Source of the DNA: Diplonema papillatum
Lineage: Eukaryota > Euglenozoa > Diplonemea > Diplonemida > Diplonemidae
Reading direction: 5' to 3'
DNA length: 64,000 nucleotides
NCBI GenBank assembly: GCA_030068145.1
Contig: JAPJBO010000957.1
Location: forward strand, 20,629-84,628
This document shows positions 28,108 through 39,553 of this stretch, in pieces. Position 1 is the stretch's first letter. Every line of letters starts with the position of its first letter. The notes under the pieces were generated by a model, which did no database searches, was not told where the DNA came from, and saw only the letters and a program-made list of their open reading frames with translations. A program made the translations under genes and the position numbers.

Positions 28108-29985
28108 TCATACCCGCGGTTTCATGTAGTCGGTAATTTTCTTTCCTGCTGGCCTCTTTGCCTGGGAGAGTGGCTCCTGAGACTTCGATGTCGAGGTCGA
28201 GCGCGTAACCGCCCTCCTCCTTTTCCCTCCAACCGACGCAGCCGCTGCATGGGGAGGAGATGCTTCCCGCTTCTCTCTTTCCTCGGACCGCTTGTTCGAC
28301 GCCTGGACCTGCTCCTGCAGACTCCCCAACAGGGTGGTGAGCTCCTCCACTTTTCTCGACAGTAGCTTGTTCTGCTCGACCACCTCTCGCGTCGCCCCTC
28401 GTTCTTCCTCTGCTGCCTTGGCTGCTCTCTCGAGCTTTGCATTGAGCCGCTGGTTCTCTCCCCGGAGTTGTTCCAGTTGATGTTCTACTTCCTCCCCTTC
28501 TTGCGGCTTCTTCTGCTTACCCCGCTTACCTTCTGCGTTCCCTTTTTTCCCCGAGGCAGCGGCTTGCGCGTACGTTTCACTTATCGGCGACGATGCGTCC
28601 TTTAGACCCGTGTCGCCCTTGGCGCCTTTCCCGTTCTGGACTCCAGCGGCTGCCGGCTGCTGTTCAATTGGAACGACTCCTGACGCGGCCTCCTTTTCAC
28701 GCCCGGCGTTGCTCCATTCCTTCTCCGCCTGCTTCATTCCATAATGCTGGACGAACTCCTTCCAGGTGTACGACTCGTCCTCCCTGGCTGTACCGCGCTC
28801 GCCAGGGTCTTTCCTTCTCTCCTGCGCGATGGCCTGTACCCAACGCTGGTCCGTCTCCGTTCTGTACCTTGTCGTGGATACGAGGATTCGGGCCTTTGCG
28901 CCTTCGACTCCAAACTCCCATGTAGGTGGGTCCTGACCCCTCACGACCGCAAGAATCCCCCCTCGCTTCGGTATGGCCCTGATGATCGTGGCGTCGGCCC
29001 ACCCCGCGGTCCGCAGAAACAATTCTGCCTGTCCGGCCGTTGTCCCCCTGTCGAAGCCGGACACGTCATACAACCTACCCTGCTGTTTGGGGACCGCCGC
29101 CCCCGCTGCTTCCTTTCGGGCGCGGTCCTCGTCCTCTGTCTTTACCCGAAGCCCGAGACCTTTCTTGTTGACCGCAAGCCTGATCACGAGGCCCGGCCTG
29201 TCACGTGCGAATGCCTGCGCCTCTTCCAACTTCGTGCCGGTGGACAACCACACGACTGGCCCTTCGTCTCCTTTCGGGGCTGCAAAGACGCCGTTACGCC
29301 CGGAGGCCTTCGCGAGAGCTGCCGCCCCTTCTTCCGTCGTGCGCACAAGGGCACCGAAAAAACGCGTCGGGTCATCGAAGCGGCCCCGTGTCTCCACTCC
29401 GGTGATGGAGATGCTGCCAGCTCCCGTCTCCGCGGCATGCTTCCTGAGATATCCCCTCAGGTCTCTTGCAGCCTCCTCCCACTGCGCGTTGGTGGTCTGG
29501 CTCTTCGGAATTCGAACCGAGACCTTCCTCTCTTCGCAAACCGGCATCGGCACGGACCTTAAGACCCGCCTCTGCCGGACGTTTTCGTCGCCCAACTGAA
29601 CGACCCAAGCCGCGACGGCCTCGATTTGTCGTCCTCTCGTGACGACCACGGTTGTTTCTTCCGCTGTCTTCCTGTCCAGGCCTGGGGCTGCTCCCAACAC
29701 AACTATCGCGCGCGACCCCTTCTTCTTCTTCTTCCCTTCGCCAGCTATTGCGGCGATGGCCCGTCTGACGTCGGCTATCGCTACCCCTTCCTCTTCTCCC
29801 TCGATCAGCTCGTTGACGTCGAGGATCGGAGTCGACCAGTCTTCAGCCCGCAGTTTAGCTGGGGCTGTTTTCTTGTTGCCGCTAGCCGGCACCCATTGCC
29901 AGGGTGCCTCGGTGCTGGTCTGCGTCGGCCGTGTCTCATTTGACTGGACACGTTGCCCAGGACCACCGCTTGGAGGTGCAGACAT
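28108..29985 (-). CDS. LINE ORF1 of A3, coiled-coil type
   Basis: 625 residues from ATG. The region KLRAEDWSTPILDVNELIEG (about 44-63) matches ELRQEDWGVPVVDHTELAEA of family B ORF1, and further blocks align down to the RLYDVSGFDRGTTAGQAELF segment (about 301-320), which also begins A1 ORF1. A YTWKEFVQHYG motif follows, then a Lys-rich linker, a leucine-zipper-like coiled coil (about 500-560) and a basic Ser/Thr tail. The last residues, GKKITDYMKPRV, resemble a PCNA-binding PIP box but have Met where the second aromatic belongs. Expected role: RNA binding and RNP formation. There is no Tudor-like domain. Confidence 0.85.
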   Translation of the reverse strand: MSAPPSGGPGQRVQSNETRPTQTSTEAPWQWVPASGNKKTAPAKLRAEDWSTPILDVNELIEGEEEGVAIADVRRAIAAIAGEGKKKKKGSRAIVVLGAAPGLDRKTAEETTVVVTRGRQIEAVAAWVVQLGDENVRQRRVLRSVPMPVCEERKVSVRIPKSQTTNAQWEEAARDLRGYLRKHAAETGAGSISITGVETRGRFDDPTRFFGALVRTTEEGAAALAKASGRNGVFAAPKGDEGPVVWLSTGTKLEEAQAFARDRPGLVIRLAVNKKGLGLRVKTEDEDRARKEAAGAAVPKQQGRLYDVSGFDRGTTAGQAELFLRTAGWADATIIRAIPKRGGILAVVRGQDPPTWEFGVEGAKARILVSTTRYRTETDQRWVQAIAQERRKDPGERGTAREDESYTWKEFVQHYGMKQAEKEWSNAGREKEAASGVVPIEQQPAAAGVQNGKGAKGDTGLKDASSPISETYAQAAASGKKGNAEGKRGKQKKPQEGEEVEHQLEQLRGENQRLNAKLERAAKAAEEERGATREVVEQNKLLSRKVEELTTLLGSLQEQVQASNKRSEEREKREASPPHAAAASVGGKRRRAVTRSTSTSKSQEPLSQAKRPAGKKITDYMKPRV

Positions 29986-30032
29986 GTATTTGATGATGAT
30001 TTTGTGATCGGTTCAAACTTTTTCTCCCAGTC

Positions 30033-31020
<988 letters not shown>

Positions 31021-31329
31021 GAGGACATGACTTTGGAAATGATGCTTCATTTGAAAAAGTGCGAGGGCAAAGGTTTACTCGGCTTGCCGACTGCGCCAGG
31101 TTCCTCGGTTCCCGTAGTGTCGGGAGAGTTTGAGACAATTGGTGGCTGGTGGTCGGTTGTAGTCCGTTGCGTCAAGCACAACCGGGCTTGCACTCTGGAG
31201 GCTTTGGAAAATAGTAGCTCCTGTCTGTCAGAGGTGTGCATTCAGCGCTGCAATGGCAAAAAGCATTCCGGGCATCTTCTGCAGTGGACCTACACTTTCA
31301 GTGCCGCCATACTTATTTATTGGTGCTGA
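31021..31329 (+). other. Coding-like segment, copy of 6131-6245
   Basis: Open frame reading TYEDMTLEMMLHLKKCEGKG, later EFETIGGWWSVVVR, related to the decayed copy at 6.1 kb. No family recognised; no ATG-to-stop structure I would trust. It could be an exon or part of an unknown repeat. Confidence 0.35.
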
Positions 31330-31399
31330 TTTTGACTCAACAGGACCCTGGTGCAGTCGGTTTAGCTTGAATGCAGCAGTCACCTGCCACAACCTGAAG

Positions 31400-31500
31400 G
31401 GGTGGTGCAAAATAAAAAATCGGACCCCCCTTGAGTTTTTCCGGGTTTATGCCGGGTTTGTGCCGGGTTTGCACCGGGCATATGGATCACACCACAGCCG
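31400..31500. repeat. GCCGGGTTT direct repeats
   Basis: CCGGGTTTATGCCGGGTTTGTGCCGGGTTTGCACCGGG, three to four short direct repeats at about 31440-31478. Confidence 0.6.
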
Positions 31501-31696
31501 GTAATAAAATTTGTTTTTGCTGGCTGTTAGGGAATTAAATTTGTTTTGATGGCTCGAAGGGTAATACCCCTTATTTTTTTCACCTGAAAATGGCTGGCGG
31601 CACAAAATAAATGCTGCCACACAAAATAAATTCCAAAGATAAACTCGTTTATTTTTTCGGCCTGTGTAAACACAACGGAATCCTGCCAAAAATAAA

Positions 31697-31759
31697 CGAA
31701 ATTTATCGTCACGCTCCGCAAGCCATTTCCACCAGAGGGAATTTATTTTTCCCAATAAA
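31697..31759. repeat. 63 bp repeat, copy 1
   Basis: A 63 bp stretch beginning CGAAATTTATCGTCACGC and ending CCCAATAAA is perfectly repeated in the same orientation at 36549-36611. It sits in AT-rich sequence with many AATAAA-like words. Confidence 0.9.
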
Positions 31760-31786
31760 ACGCTAAATTTATCTCCAAAACCAGTC

Positions 31787-31831
31787 GACCTACTATCCTA
31801 GGATAATAGTTCCCCTGGATAGTAGGTCTAC
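31787..31831. repeat. Short hairpin ACCTACTATCC
   Basis: GACCTACTATCC faces GGATAGTAGGTC across about 18 bases. The context suggests a small foldback or an element end. Confidence 0.55.
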
Positions 31832-32324
31832 CCCCCCTTTACATGTCCGACATATTTTCAAAATGCCCCTTATAATATTGGGTTCACGCTGAGAGTGCTG
31901 TATCTACATGAATCGAAGTGTGAGGTCGAATCTTCATCTTCGTCCACCGCAGCAGAGGTTGGCAAGACAACATACTTTTCTGTTCGCTTCCATGCACGTG
32001 TGGTTTCATTGTACACCATAGAGAACTTGTTACTCGACAGCTGCTTCTTGTCCAACTTTACAGCACGTCCGAGCTTCATGAAGTGGATGGTCCTGTATAC
32101 AAGCTCGTGCGACTTCGTCCTGTGGGTTGTTGTTGGCGTGATCCACTCCCGTGCGGGTGAGCTGTGAACGAAGCCCCACCACTGAGTCAGATGGGATCAA
32201 CTCTTGTAACCCGGACTCGCGCAACTTCAACTCATCTTCCGAGACTAGAGGTATGCTAATAGCTCTATCGAACCAACCCCACTTTTTAGGGGGTCGGGGG
32301 CGAAGCCCGGGGGCACCAGAACTT

Positions 32325-32690
32325 AGCTTCGCCCGAACTTTGCTTTGCTTCGCCCGAACTTTGCTTTCACCAGAACTTAGCTTCACCCGAACTTTGCTTT
32401 GATCTAGCTTCGCCCGAACTTTGTTACGCCCGAACTTTGCTTCACCAGAACATAGCTTCGCCCGAACTTTGCTTTGCTTCGCCCGAACTTTGCTTTCACC
32501 AGAACTTAGCCTCCCAGAACTTACCTTCACCCGAACTTTGCTTTGACTTGGCTTCGCCGAACTTAGCACCAGAACTTTGCTTCGCCAAACCAGAACTTCG
32601 CTTTGCCCGAACTTTGCTTTTTCGCCCGAACTTTGCTTTGTTTCGCCCGAACTTAGCTCGCCCGAACTTTACTGTTTCCCGAACTTTAAC
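32325..32690. repeat. CCCGAACTTTGCTT iterated array
   Basis: About 370 bases made of irregularly spaced copies of (TT)CGCCCGAACTTTGCTT and CACCAGAACTTAGCTT, all in one orientation. Spacing is variable, unlike a simple satellite. Confidence 0.85.
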
Positions 32691-32801
32691 TGCTGCCTCT
32701 AGTCGCTGGGCGCCGGTTTTTACCGGCGCAAATGTACTTTTGTAGCTCCTCGCAGGTACAACGTTTCCTCAAAAGAAATCTTCTTGCAAATATTATGAAG
32801 C

Positions 32802-33200
32802 CTACAACGTAAACCCGTACCGTGGTTGCATTGCCATCGTCTTCGCTCCAATGTGGCCCATGAAAATGGCCCACGTGCCGTACGGACTTCCGACATCCAG
32901 GAACTGCGGGTACTCGTACTTGTATCCAAAAGGAAGTTGCTTCGTGTATACGCGGTGCATCGCGCGGACGAGCTGCATAGCGTTCTTATCATTCTCGAAT
33001 ATCATCTGAAGATTCGCTATCGAGTCCGCGGCAGCGTAGAATGAGGGATCCGATGGGAAGAGAAAGATATTGTCGGTCTTCTCGTTCTTGGACCGCCCTC
33101 CCCGCATTGCAACAGCTGGGTCAGGTTTAAAAAGCATGTCCCGGCTCCATGCGTATTGAAACAAGAACCTGTATGGTGTGGTATCAAATGCATACACTGG
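32802..33200 (-). CDS. Unrecognised coding-like exon
   Basis: A 133-codon open stretch ending in a stop. It contains FDTTPYRFLFQYAWSRDM, later DPSFYAAADSIANLQMIF and FGYKYEYPQFLDVG. The composition looks like real protein (balanced, many aromatics) but I recognise no family. There is no ATG at the 5' side; it begins with GTG after an in-frame stop, so it may be an exon, with CCAG upstream as a possible 3' splice site. Upstream minus frames at 33232-33492 contain a hydrophobic GIAVGVFLYALL stretch that may belong to the same gene. Confidence 0.35.
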   Translation of the reverse strand, partial: PVYAFDTTPYRFLFQYAWSRDMLFKPDPAVAMRGGRSKNEKTDNIFLFPSDPSFYAAADSIANLQMIFENDKNAMQLVRAMHRVYTKQLPFGYKYEYPQFLDVGSPYGTWAIFMGHIGAKTMAMQPRYGFTL

Positions 33201-33584
33201 TCAACGACTAAATACCTGAGGGCCGATGACGTTACGTAACGCGTAACTTACTTAGTCGCCAGGTCCGGAGTAAACTAGTGATAATTTCTGGAGGAGTATC
33301 CACTTTCACCCGCATGGGGTGTTCGGTGGTCGTCCGCACAAATGCAAACAAACAAGTGCGTAGTCTTGTTTTGTTCTTTTGCTTGTTCGTTGTCGACAAC
33401 CTGTTTGTGTTGTGAAGAAGAGCATACAAGAAAACACCAACCGCGATACCTTGGTTGATGGTGTTCCGCATATCCGTCCCCGCACCCTTCATATTGAATC
33501 CGTGTGGAGGGGGGCTCTCCTGTGAACTTCAATGAAAAGCGCTGAACGCTCAGTAGACTCGCTTTAGCATATCAAGTTACCTTT

Positions 33585-34639
33585 CCCCCACGTATTAGTG
33601 TCGCCTCCGTTTCTCCCTTGTCAGTGTCGCCTTTTGTCCTGGAGACGCGAGGCGGCACCTGAAGGAAACAATCATTGACAACGAAGCTTGTGGCAGAAAG
33701 CAAGCATCCTGATGCCCATGACTGCGAGAAAGTCATTGGTCTGGATTCGACTGATCCGATACTGAATCAGCAGGAAACACAACAAGACGGGGCAAGAAAC
33801 CCGTCTTGCACCGTCTATAAACATGCATGACCAAAGCACAGACTGATCTACGAAAGCAGAGTGCGGTTTCTGGTACCCGGAACAGTAGCAACAACGGGCG
33901 CACGAGTCCATGAAGAAGCTGAAAGCTTCCTCGCGTGATCGACAGGTGTTGATTTCACCTCGCCAATGTAAATCTGCGTTCCTCGACAACGCCTCCATGC
34001 AAACTTAGAAAAATGGTGACTGAATGGGATTTCAACACGTATTGGCAGCCGGTCGAGTAGTGCTGTTGCGTCGTTTGACAGTCCTTCACATATTCTCGAA
34101 GAATTGGTGCAATGGAGGGAGGTACAACCGCATACTTGCCGACGAGTCGACAGTGTTTCCCCGGGCAACGGGTGCCAGAAGAAACAACTCGAGCCCCCGG
34201 TGCGGTGCAGAACAAGCGCAAGTACTCCAAGAAGCATGACAGGAGAACTGACATGGTCTAAATTTTGAGCCAACAGAGAAAGGACCAAAACATCACCAAA
34301 ACCGTGCGAGACCACGTCTGCGTGCGGCCTTGTTTGTAGCGGGAGACAGAGTCAACGAACACGCTTTCACATGCCAAGAAAGCACGCGATGTCATGGGAG
34401 GGTGCTGTATGTAGACGTCTGCCCTCTACTTCCACGACTACCATCCGCTGGTTTGCAGGTTTGCAGTCTTACCGGTGAGCATCGGAAGAATGCACGAGGG
34501 AACGTAACTATCTACCACGGTGGCAGTCACACCAATTTCCTTGCACCCTTGGTCACACCCCGTGTTAGTGTCGCCTTCCCGTGTTAGTGTCGCCTTTTCG
34601 GAACGGTGCCTTTAGGTAGGCGACACTAACACGGGGGGG
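33585..34639. mobile_element. Poly-C-capped TIR element (GTGTCGCCT type)
   Basis: The left end is CCCCCACGTATTAGTGTCGCCT. The right end, reverse-complemented, is CCCCCCCGTGTTAGTGTCGCCT. Extra copies of TTAGTGTCGCC or CAGTGTCGCC lie just inside both ends. It is about 1055 bp with no intact gene inside, so it is a non-autonomous TIR element with poly-C/poly-G caps. Confidence 0.65.
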
Positions 34640-35068
34640 AAAACTTAGTTTAATGTTTAGGCAGAACACTGCCTCGCGTGCATGTTTGATGCTAGCACCA
34701 AGTCTTCGTCGAAGAAAGTGTAAAATAAAATAGGGGAAAGGGAAAAAGGGTCGCAGGGAGTGTAAGACTCCGCAGGTAGGGTCTGGAACCTTGAGGGACT
34801 ATTCCTCTTATTCTTTTTTTCACCACGGTGTTGTGTGCACCTCGTTCTTTGTCTCTGGTGTCGCTCTTGAACGCATGCCAATCCAAAGTTAGAGCTCTTC
34901 AGGGTCCTTTGGACGGGGACTTTCGGTCCTGTTCCGGTGCTATCACAACTTTCTGGTTCCAATGTATATCCCATCCTTGCTTCGTCAGATTAAAAAAAGG
35001 GGGTTCTGGTTTGGGTTGTGGCTCGTAACCAACCGCCACGGGGCACTGCTTCCACTGAGTGAAAGTGT
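34640..35068. other. No gene seen
   Basis: Lies just downstream of the RT-USP relic on the minus strand and may be its 3' untranslated part. Confidence 0.3.
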
Positions 35069-36540
35069 TTATATCTTCTCAAGGGAGACGATGTAACCGT
35101 TCGAAACGAACTTTCCGGCACATGCTTCCCATGAGAGCACTGATACTTGCTGGTCGTCATAACACACCCATTCGTCTGCTTCTTTCATGATGGTGTAATA
35201 GTTCCCAGCATGTACTTTTCCAGTGTGGATTATGAAACCCGTCACCATGTACGTGTCTTCGCCAATCCCAATGATTGATTGGATTGGTGTGCGGGCTTTC
35301 ACTTTTATCTCCTCGCCTGTCCTCTTCGACCGTTGGGCTCGTTTCAGTGCCACATAGATCTCTTTCGAGGAGCCTACCGTCTTCTTTCGGCAAGTTGTAC
35401 AGTCGAGGTCGACATCGGCTGCTCTCTTGTTCTTTACTTTGTTTACAAGAACTTCAACCGTCTCGGTCTAGAAGTTCACCCTGTTCTTGAGTTCTACAAG
35501 GAGAAATGGTTCTAACACCGGCACCGCTGTCGAGGTCTCCTGACATACTTTACAGGTGGTTCGTCGTGAGTATGTCACCATCGTTGGGTCGTTGTTATCC
35601 CCCCTCACGCAGCTTCTCATCCATGTCAGCAGTTCGTGGGCATCACGGTGTTCGGAGTCGTTCTCGGTTGTGCCGAAAACGAGACTTCGAATTTCTTCCA
35701 TCGAACCGGCCAGCATCAAAATCCGTGAAAAGTCGACGGATTTTCAACTGTTCTTCATCCGGACGCTCGATAGTTTCGAGTTGGTTCCGGAAGTTTCGTT
35801 TGCGTGCCAGAAATTGGACGCTGGCGGCAAAGAAGCACGTGTTGCGAACGTTGGTGATGCCGTTGCGGTTGCGTTTGGGAGAACCTGTTGGTTCGTTTGA
35901 GGGCGAGACCGTCGTTGTGGTGTTTTCGGGCTCGGGCGGGTTGGGCGTCTGATGTGGTGGGGAGGTGGGTCGGTTCGGCTGCCGGGTGTTGATGTACGGC
36001 TTTTCTGCGTTCGTCGGGTGTCCTTCGTCGTAGGCTTTCCCAAATAGTGTCAGCACCCGTGCGTCCAGTTCGTACTTGCCGTATGTCTGCACGACAAAAG
36101 TATCGAACGTGTCGAAGTTCACGTCCGGAGAACCCACGATCTCGCAATCTGTAGTACACCTTCGTTATCTCGACTTTGAGATCAGGCTTGTTGCAGATGC
36201 GGGCTGCTCGTATCAGGGCACCTTTGAATATCGAGGTTCCGGTGTTTCGCGGAACCGTCGACTCGGCATGCGTGTATTTGATGGGGTACCATGGGAACTC
36301 TTCACCCTTGTCAAGAACGGAGAGTAGGATGAAGTTGGCTTTGTTACCCCTCTCAACTCTAACGCGCATTCCCAAGAAGACTACGTCGTCAACGTCTTTC
36401 GACGTTTCCGAATACTCCATGCCGTAGATTGCTTCCGGTGGTGGTCGTGCACTCCAAGTCAGGAAATCATCGATGAACCTGACGCTGTCGGCGTGGGCTC
36501 TGGCTTCTTCATGGCGTCCTTCCGTGATCAGGAAAGCTTT
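35069..36540 (-). pseudogene. Decayed reverse transcriptase fused or linked to a USP-type protease
   Basis: Minus-strand reading begins inside an RT palm: RFIDDFLTW (FIDD at about 36466-36477), then VVFLGMRV and a thumb-like FKGALIRAARICNKPDLKVE and RLRDRGFS, recalling Penelope-type RTs. After a frame change near 36140 comes a Pro/Thr-rich linker, then a USP (C19) protease: Cys box ITNVRNTCFFAASVQFL (Cys codon at about 35835), RDAHELL (about 35647), zinc-ribbon CKVC (35554-35545) and CTTC (35401-35392), and His box HAGNYYTIMK then WVCYDDQQV (from 35212). A frameshift near 35720 and a TAG at 35468 break it. The order and spacing of USP landmarks are canonical. The RT is truncated upstream at a repeat. 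Confidence 0.75.
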
Positions 36541-36548
36541 TCACACCA

Positions 36549-36611
36549 CGAAATTTATCGTCACGCTCCGCAAGCCATTTCCACCAGAGGGAATTTATTT
36601 TTCCCAATAAA
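36549..36611. repeat. 63 bp repeat, copy 2
   Basis: Perfect copy of 31697-31759, immediately upstream (minus sense) of the truncated RT, so it probably marks the breakpoint that removed the RT N-terminus. Confidence 0.9.
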
Positions 36612-36614
36612 TGA

Positions 36615-36778
36615 CATAGTTGGCAAGCAAAGCAAATTTAAGCAAAGTTGGTGACCCCCGAAAAAAGCAAAGTCGATTTGCTTAGATTTGCTTCAGATTC
36701 GCTTAAATTCGCTTAATTTTGCTTAAATTTGCTTAAATTTGCTCAAGCAAAACTGAAGCAAATTTAAGCAAAGTTCGG
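36615..36778. repeat. AAGCAAATTTAAGC array, both orientations
   Basis: Copies of GCAAATTTAAGCAAAGTT and their reverse complements TTGCTTAAATTTGC alternate over about 160 bases, so the array can fold on itself. Confidence 0.8.
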
Positions 36779-36779
36779 C

Positions 36780-37868
36780 AGGAATGGTGAATCCAGCGTT
36801 GCATGCGGGCACTGTTCTTCATAGCGAATGGGACATTCTGCAGGGAAGTACCCCTTTTGTCCAATGTGCAGCGCGTGGCCGAATAGTGGACCACAATCCC
36901 ATCCCCTTTGTACCTTGAGTCCCTTGAGTAGAGTCATGTTGTCGCACAAACCACGAACAAACGACAATGCGGCATCTATGCTGGTTCTTCCCCGGTTTGC
37001 CGCAGTCTCTTGTTCGCTCTCCTCTTTCCAACGCTTTTCGTGGATTAGAAGGTCGGTATTTTGATTTCCCTTGGTCTCTTTGTGGTCCCATCTCACCTTC
37101 AAGACATGGCATGCTCTTGACGGACGCTAGCGTCTGGCATTATGCATGTGTGTTACAGTCGTTGTAGCAAGGGGTTTCACCCGACACTCGGATGAGGTTC
37201 GTTGCTTCACCGCCGTAGGCTGTTCCCTGCCTGAAGGTCTGTTTGGCTGTCGGTGTTGAACTCTTTCTTCAACAGCATTGCCCAGCGTCTGCGCTCATTC
37301 TGCGGTTCTTCTCTCTTGCCTGACTCCTTGCTTCCACCGGGCCTACGGGTAGGATGAAACCTGCCGCTCAGGGTCACAGCTTTGCGAAGCCCTGCCGCTG
37401 CGGCACGGCTCGCACCTTGTCACCGTCCTTACTTGCCGTCTGCTCTTGGTAGGTGCACATCGACTTCGAACGTCTGCTGGTTCGGTGTGGCCTCTTGTTG
37501 AGACCGGCCATGTTCCCACCTCGTTGACATGCAACTACTGCCCCCTGTTCTTTGAACATGACCCACCGGACAGTAGAGGAACGAGTGCCCTTGTTCATGT
37601 CTAACGCCCCCTGCCCTCATGAGAGTCAGAACCTTGATCACATCGAGTCGTTCTTCAGCTTTTCTGGTGTCATGTTGGGGGTTTCGATCGTCCTTCTCCT
37701 TCTGTTCCGGGAACACGGTACGAATGGTTGAGCCTTGCGAGACTTTTCTTTAACGGCACCATTCTTGTCATCCTGCACGGCTTTCGTACAACGCAGTCCC
37801 GGCTCCGTTTCCACAGGTTCGCCTTTTCCTGCCTTCGTTGCATAGTTCCTCAGTTGTCAAAATCCCTA
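36780..37868. other. Unassigned sequence
   Basis: Minus frames at 36764-37102 and 37429-37716 are open and protein-like in composition, but I recognise no domain in either. Confidence 0.3.
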
Positions 37869-37911
37869 CTGGGGGGGGTCAAATACAATAGGTATAATGT
37901 AATTGTATTTG
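37869..37911. repeat. CTGGGGGGGG-ended hairpin fragment
   Basis: TA then CTGGGGGGGGTCAAATACAA, with CAAATACAAT facing ATTGTATTTG. The end resembles that of the TIR element at 42019-43023. Confidence 0.55.
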
Positions 37912-38114
37912 CTAGGGGAGGCTAAAGAAAACCGGGTTTTCAAAAGTCTGGGTGCTGAAAGTCTGGTGCAAGCACTTGGGGGTCAACAATGGAGGAAATT
38001 TGGCAAAAACGTTGCGGGACGGGAAGAGCTATCCCTGGCACGTATCGGCACCTTTTCTACACTCGATATAGCCTAAAATCTGGCACCCAGATGGCACTTC
38101 AGACTTTGGAAAAA

Positions 38115-38190
38115 CCACTCCGCCAGGAATCGAACCAGCACCCTCAGCACCACATGTGGGTGTGGGAACCGCTGGACCACGTCGATGCCC
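38115..38190 (-). repeat. tRNA-like (SINE head) sequence
   Basis: On the minus strand TGGTCCAGCGG (A-box-like, 38179-38169) is followed after 32 bases by GGTTCGATTCC (a perfect B-box form, 38136-38126). The stems are not clean, so it is more likely a tRNA-derived SINE relic than a functional tRNA. Confidence 0.45.
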
Positions 38191-38533
38191 ACATGCTCGC
38201 CACAAGGTCCTGTAGTTTCAAAGTCGCGACACCCCCTGAAACCTTCCCTTCTCCAGTTCGTCGAACAGTCGTACGGCTCGTGCCTCCAGTGATGTGTTGG
38301 AAGACAAGGCGGCCGAAGAGGGTCGTGAGGTGTGGGTCGCTTGCTTGATTGTGATGAAGGAGTTGGTTGACCGGACTTCTTTGAGAGACGCTGCAAGGCA
38401 TGAAGCCCGTTGTGGAGTTTTCGGACCTTGGCATTAAGTGCCTTCGACGACGAGGAAGCAGTTTGATTTCGGAAGGAATCCGGTTTGTTGTTGCGGGGAC
38501 TGGCGTTTTTGGCTCCAGCCGGGGCGGACCCAG

Positions 38534-39553
38534 TCATTTCGCACCGGCCGAACCTTTTCCCTGACCCTGACGCTTCCAAGAGGGGGTCGACCTTTGCACT
38601 TTCCCCGACATCCGCTGCATCACAACAGCGGCGGCCTTGTCCACAGCATTTACCGGGCCAGACATACCCTCACCCTGCTTGGCTAGCTCTGTCTTCAGCT
38701 CCCGTCGTGGAACCTTGTGCCGCACGTAGTTGTGCTGCACGCGGACGAGTTGAAGCAGGTTGTTGCCCGCCTGCCTTTGCGGTGTCCCTTGCCATCCGTC
38801 GAAGTAGGCGACGCCCATGATCCAAAGGCGCAAGCTGTGGAACGCCTCCTCAAGCTGCTCGCCCCCTGGCAGATGTGCCATTCCACTGAGATAGCGCGAC
38901 TCCAAGTGGAATATGAGCCGGTGCGGGTCAGTGGAAATTTCATCCACCCAGTCTTTGACGTCTTCGGCGTCTGCTGGGAAAACAACTGCGACATCGCCAT
39001 CATCTCCGTCTTGAGCTGCTTTCTTCTGTCCTCCGGCACTGAGGTCCTCCACCTTCTTCAGCAACAACGACAACTGTTGCTGCAGCGCTTGCAACTGTTG
39101 GTCCTTCTCAGTGTTGCTGCGCCTCAGCTCGGCTATGATAGCCACAGCCTGCTCTGTCTGGTGGACGGCAGCCTCCAACACACGGGAGTACTCGTACCCC
39201 TCTGCAGGTAGAGGGTACTCCTGCTCTGGTCCGGCATGTTGCTGAACACCGTTCAAGTGGTTGTTCGCCACTGATGCACGAACCTTGTACTTCGCTCCTG
39301 CTTCCTCGAGGAGGCCTGCATGAAGCAGGTACGGGCCATCTGAGCCAGCAATGCGGACGCTGTAGACGACAACCTTGCCCACCAAGGCCCTGCACTGGTC
39401 ATGCATCTGGCGCTCACTCATCTTCATTGGTGCAGGGATGCCGGCTTGTCCAGCCGTTGCTGACGGTGCGACCGAGCGTGCTCTTTCTGTTGCCGACTCG
39501 GAGGACCCTCTCTGTGGCTCTGGCTCTGGTGATGCTTCAGGCAAAGACAACAT
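38534..39553 (-). CDS. Gag-like or unknown 339-residue protein
   Basis: Starts at the ATG at 39553 (open to a TTG 33 bases further). An N-terminal Ser/Glu-rich segment precedes a compact region (RALVGKVVVYSVRIAGSDGP to VRASVANNHL, about 75-125), a predicted coiled coil rich in Gln and Leu (DQQLQALQQQLSLLLKKVED), an acidic patch, and a helical region (EEAFHSLRLWIMGVAYFDGW) ending in a Lys/Gly/Gln-rich basic tail. The layout, oligomerising coil plus basic tail, is like a retroelement gag. No RT, integrase or tyrosine recombinase frame follows, so the identity is open. Confidence 0.45.
   Translation of the reverse strand: MLSLPEASPEPEPQRGSSESATERARSVAPSATAGQAGIPAPMKMSERQMHDQCRALVGKVVVYSVRIAGSDGPYLLHAGLLEEAGAKYKVRASVANNHLNGVQQHAGPEQEYPLPAEGYEYSRVLEAAVHQTEQAVAIIAELRRSNTEKDQQLQALQQQLSLLLKKVEDLSAGGQKKAAQDGDDGDVAVVFPADAEDVKDWVDEISTDPHRLIFHLESRYLSGMAHLPGGEQLEEAFHSLRLWIMGVAYFDGWQGTPQRQAGNNLLQLVRVQHNYVRHKVPRRELKTELAKQGEGMSGPVNAVDKAAAVVMQRMSGKVQRSTPSWKRQGQGKGSAGAK

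Noticed and set aside
38115-38190. Functional tRNA gene
   Set aside because: A and B boxes are good, but the T-stem and anticodon stem do not pair cleanly, so it is listed only as tRNA-like.
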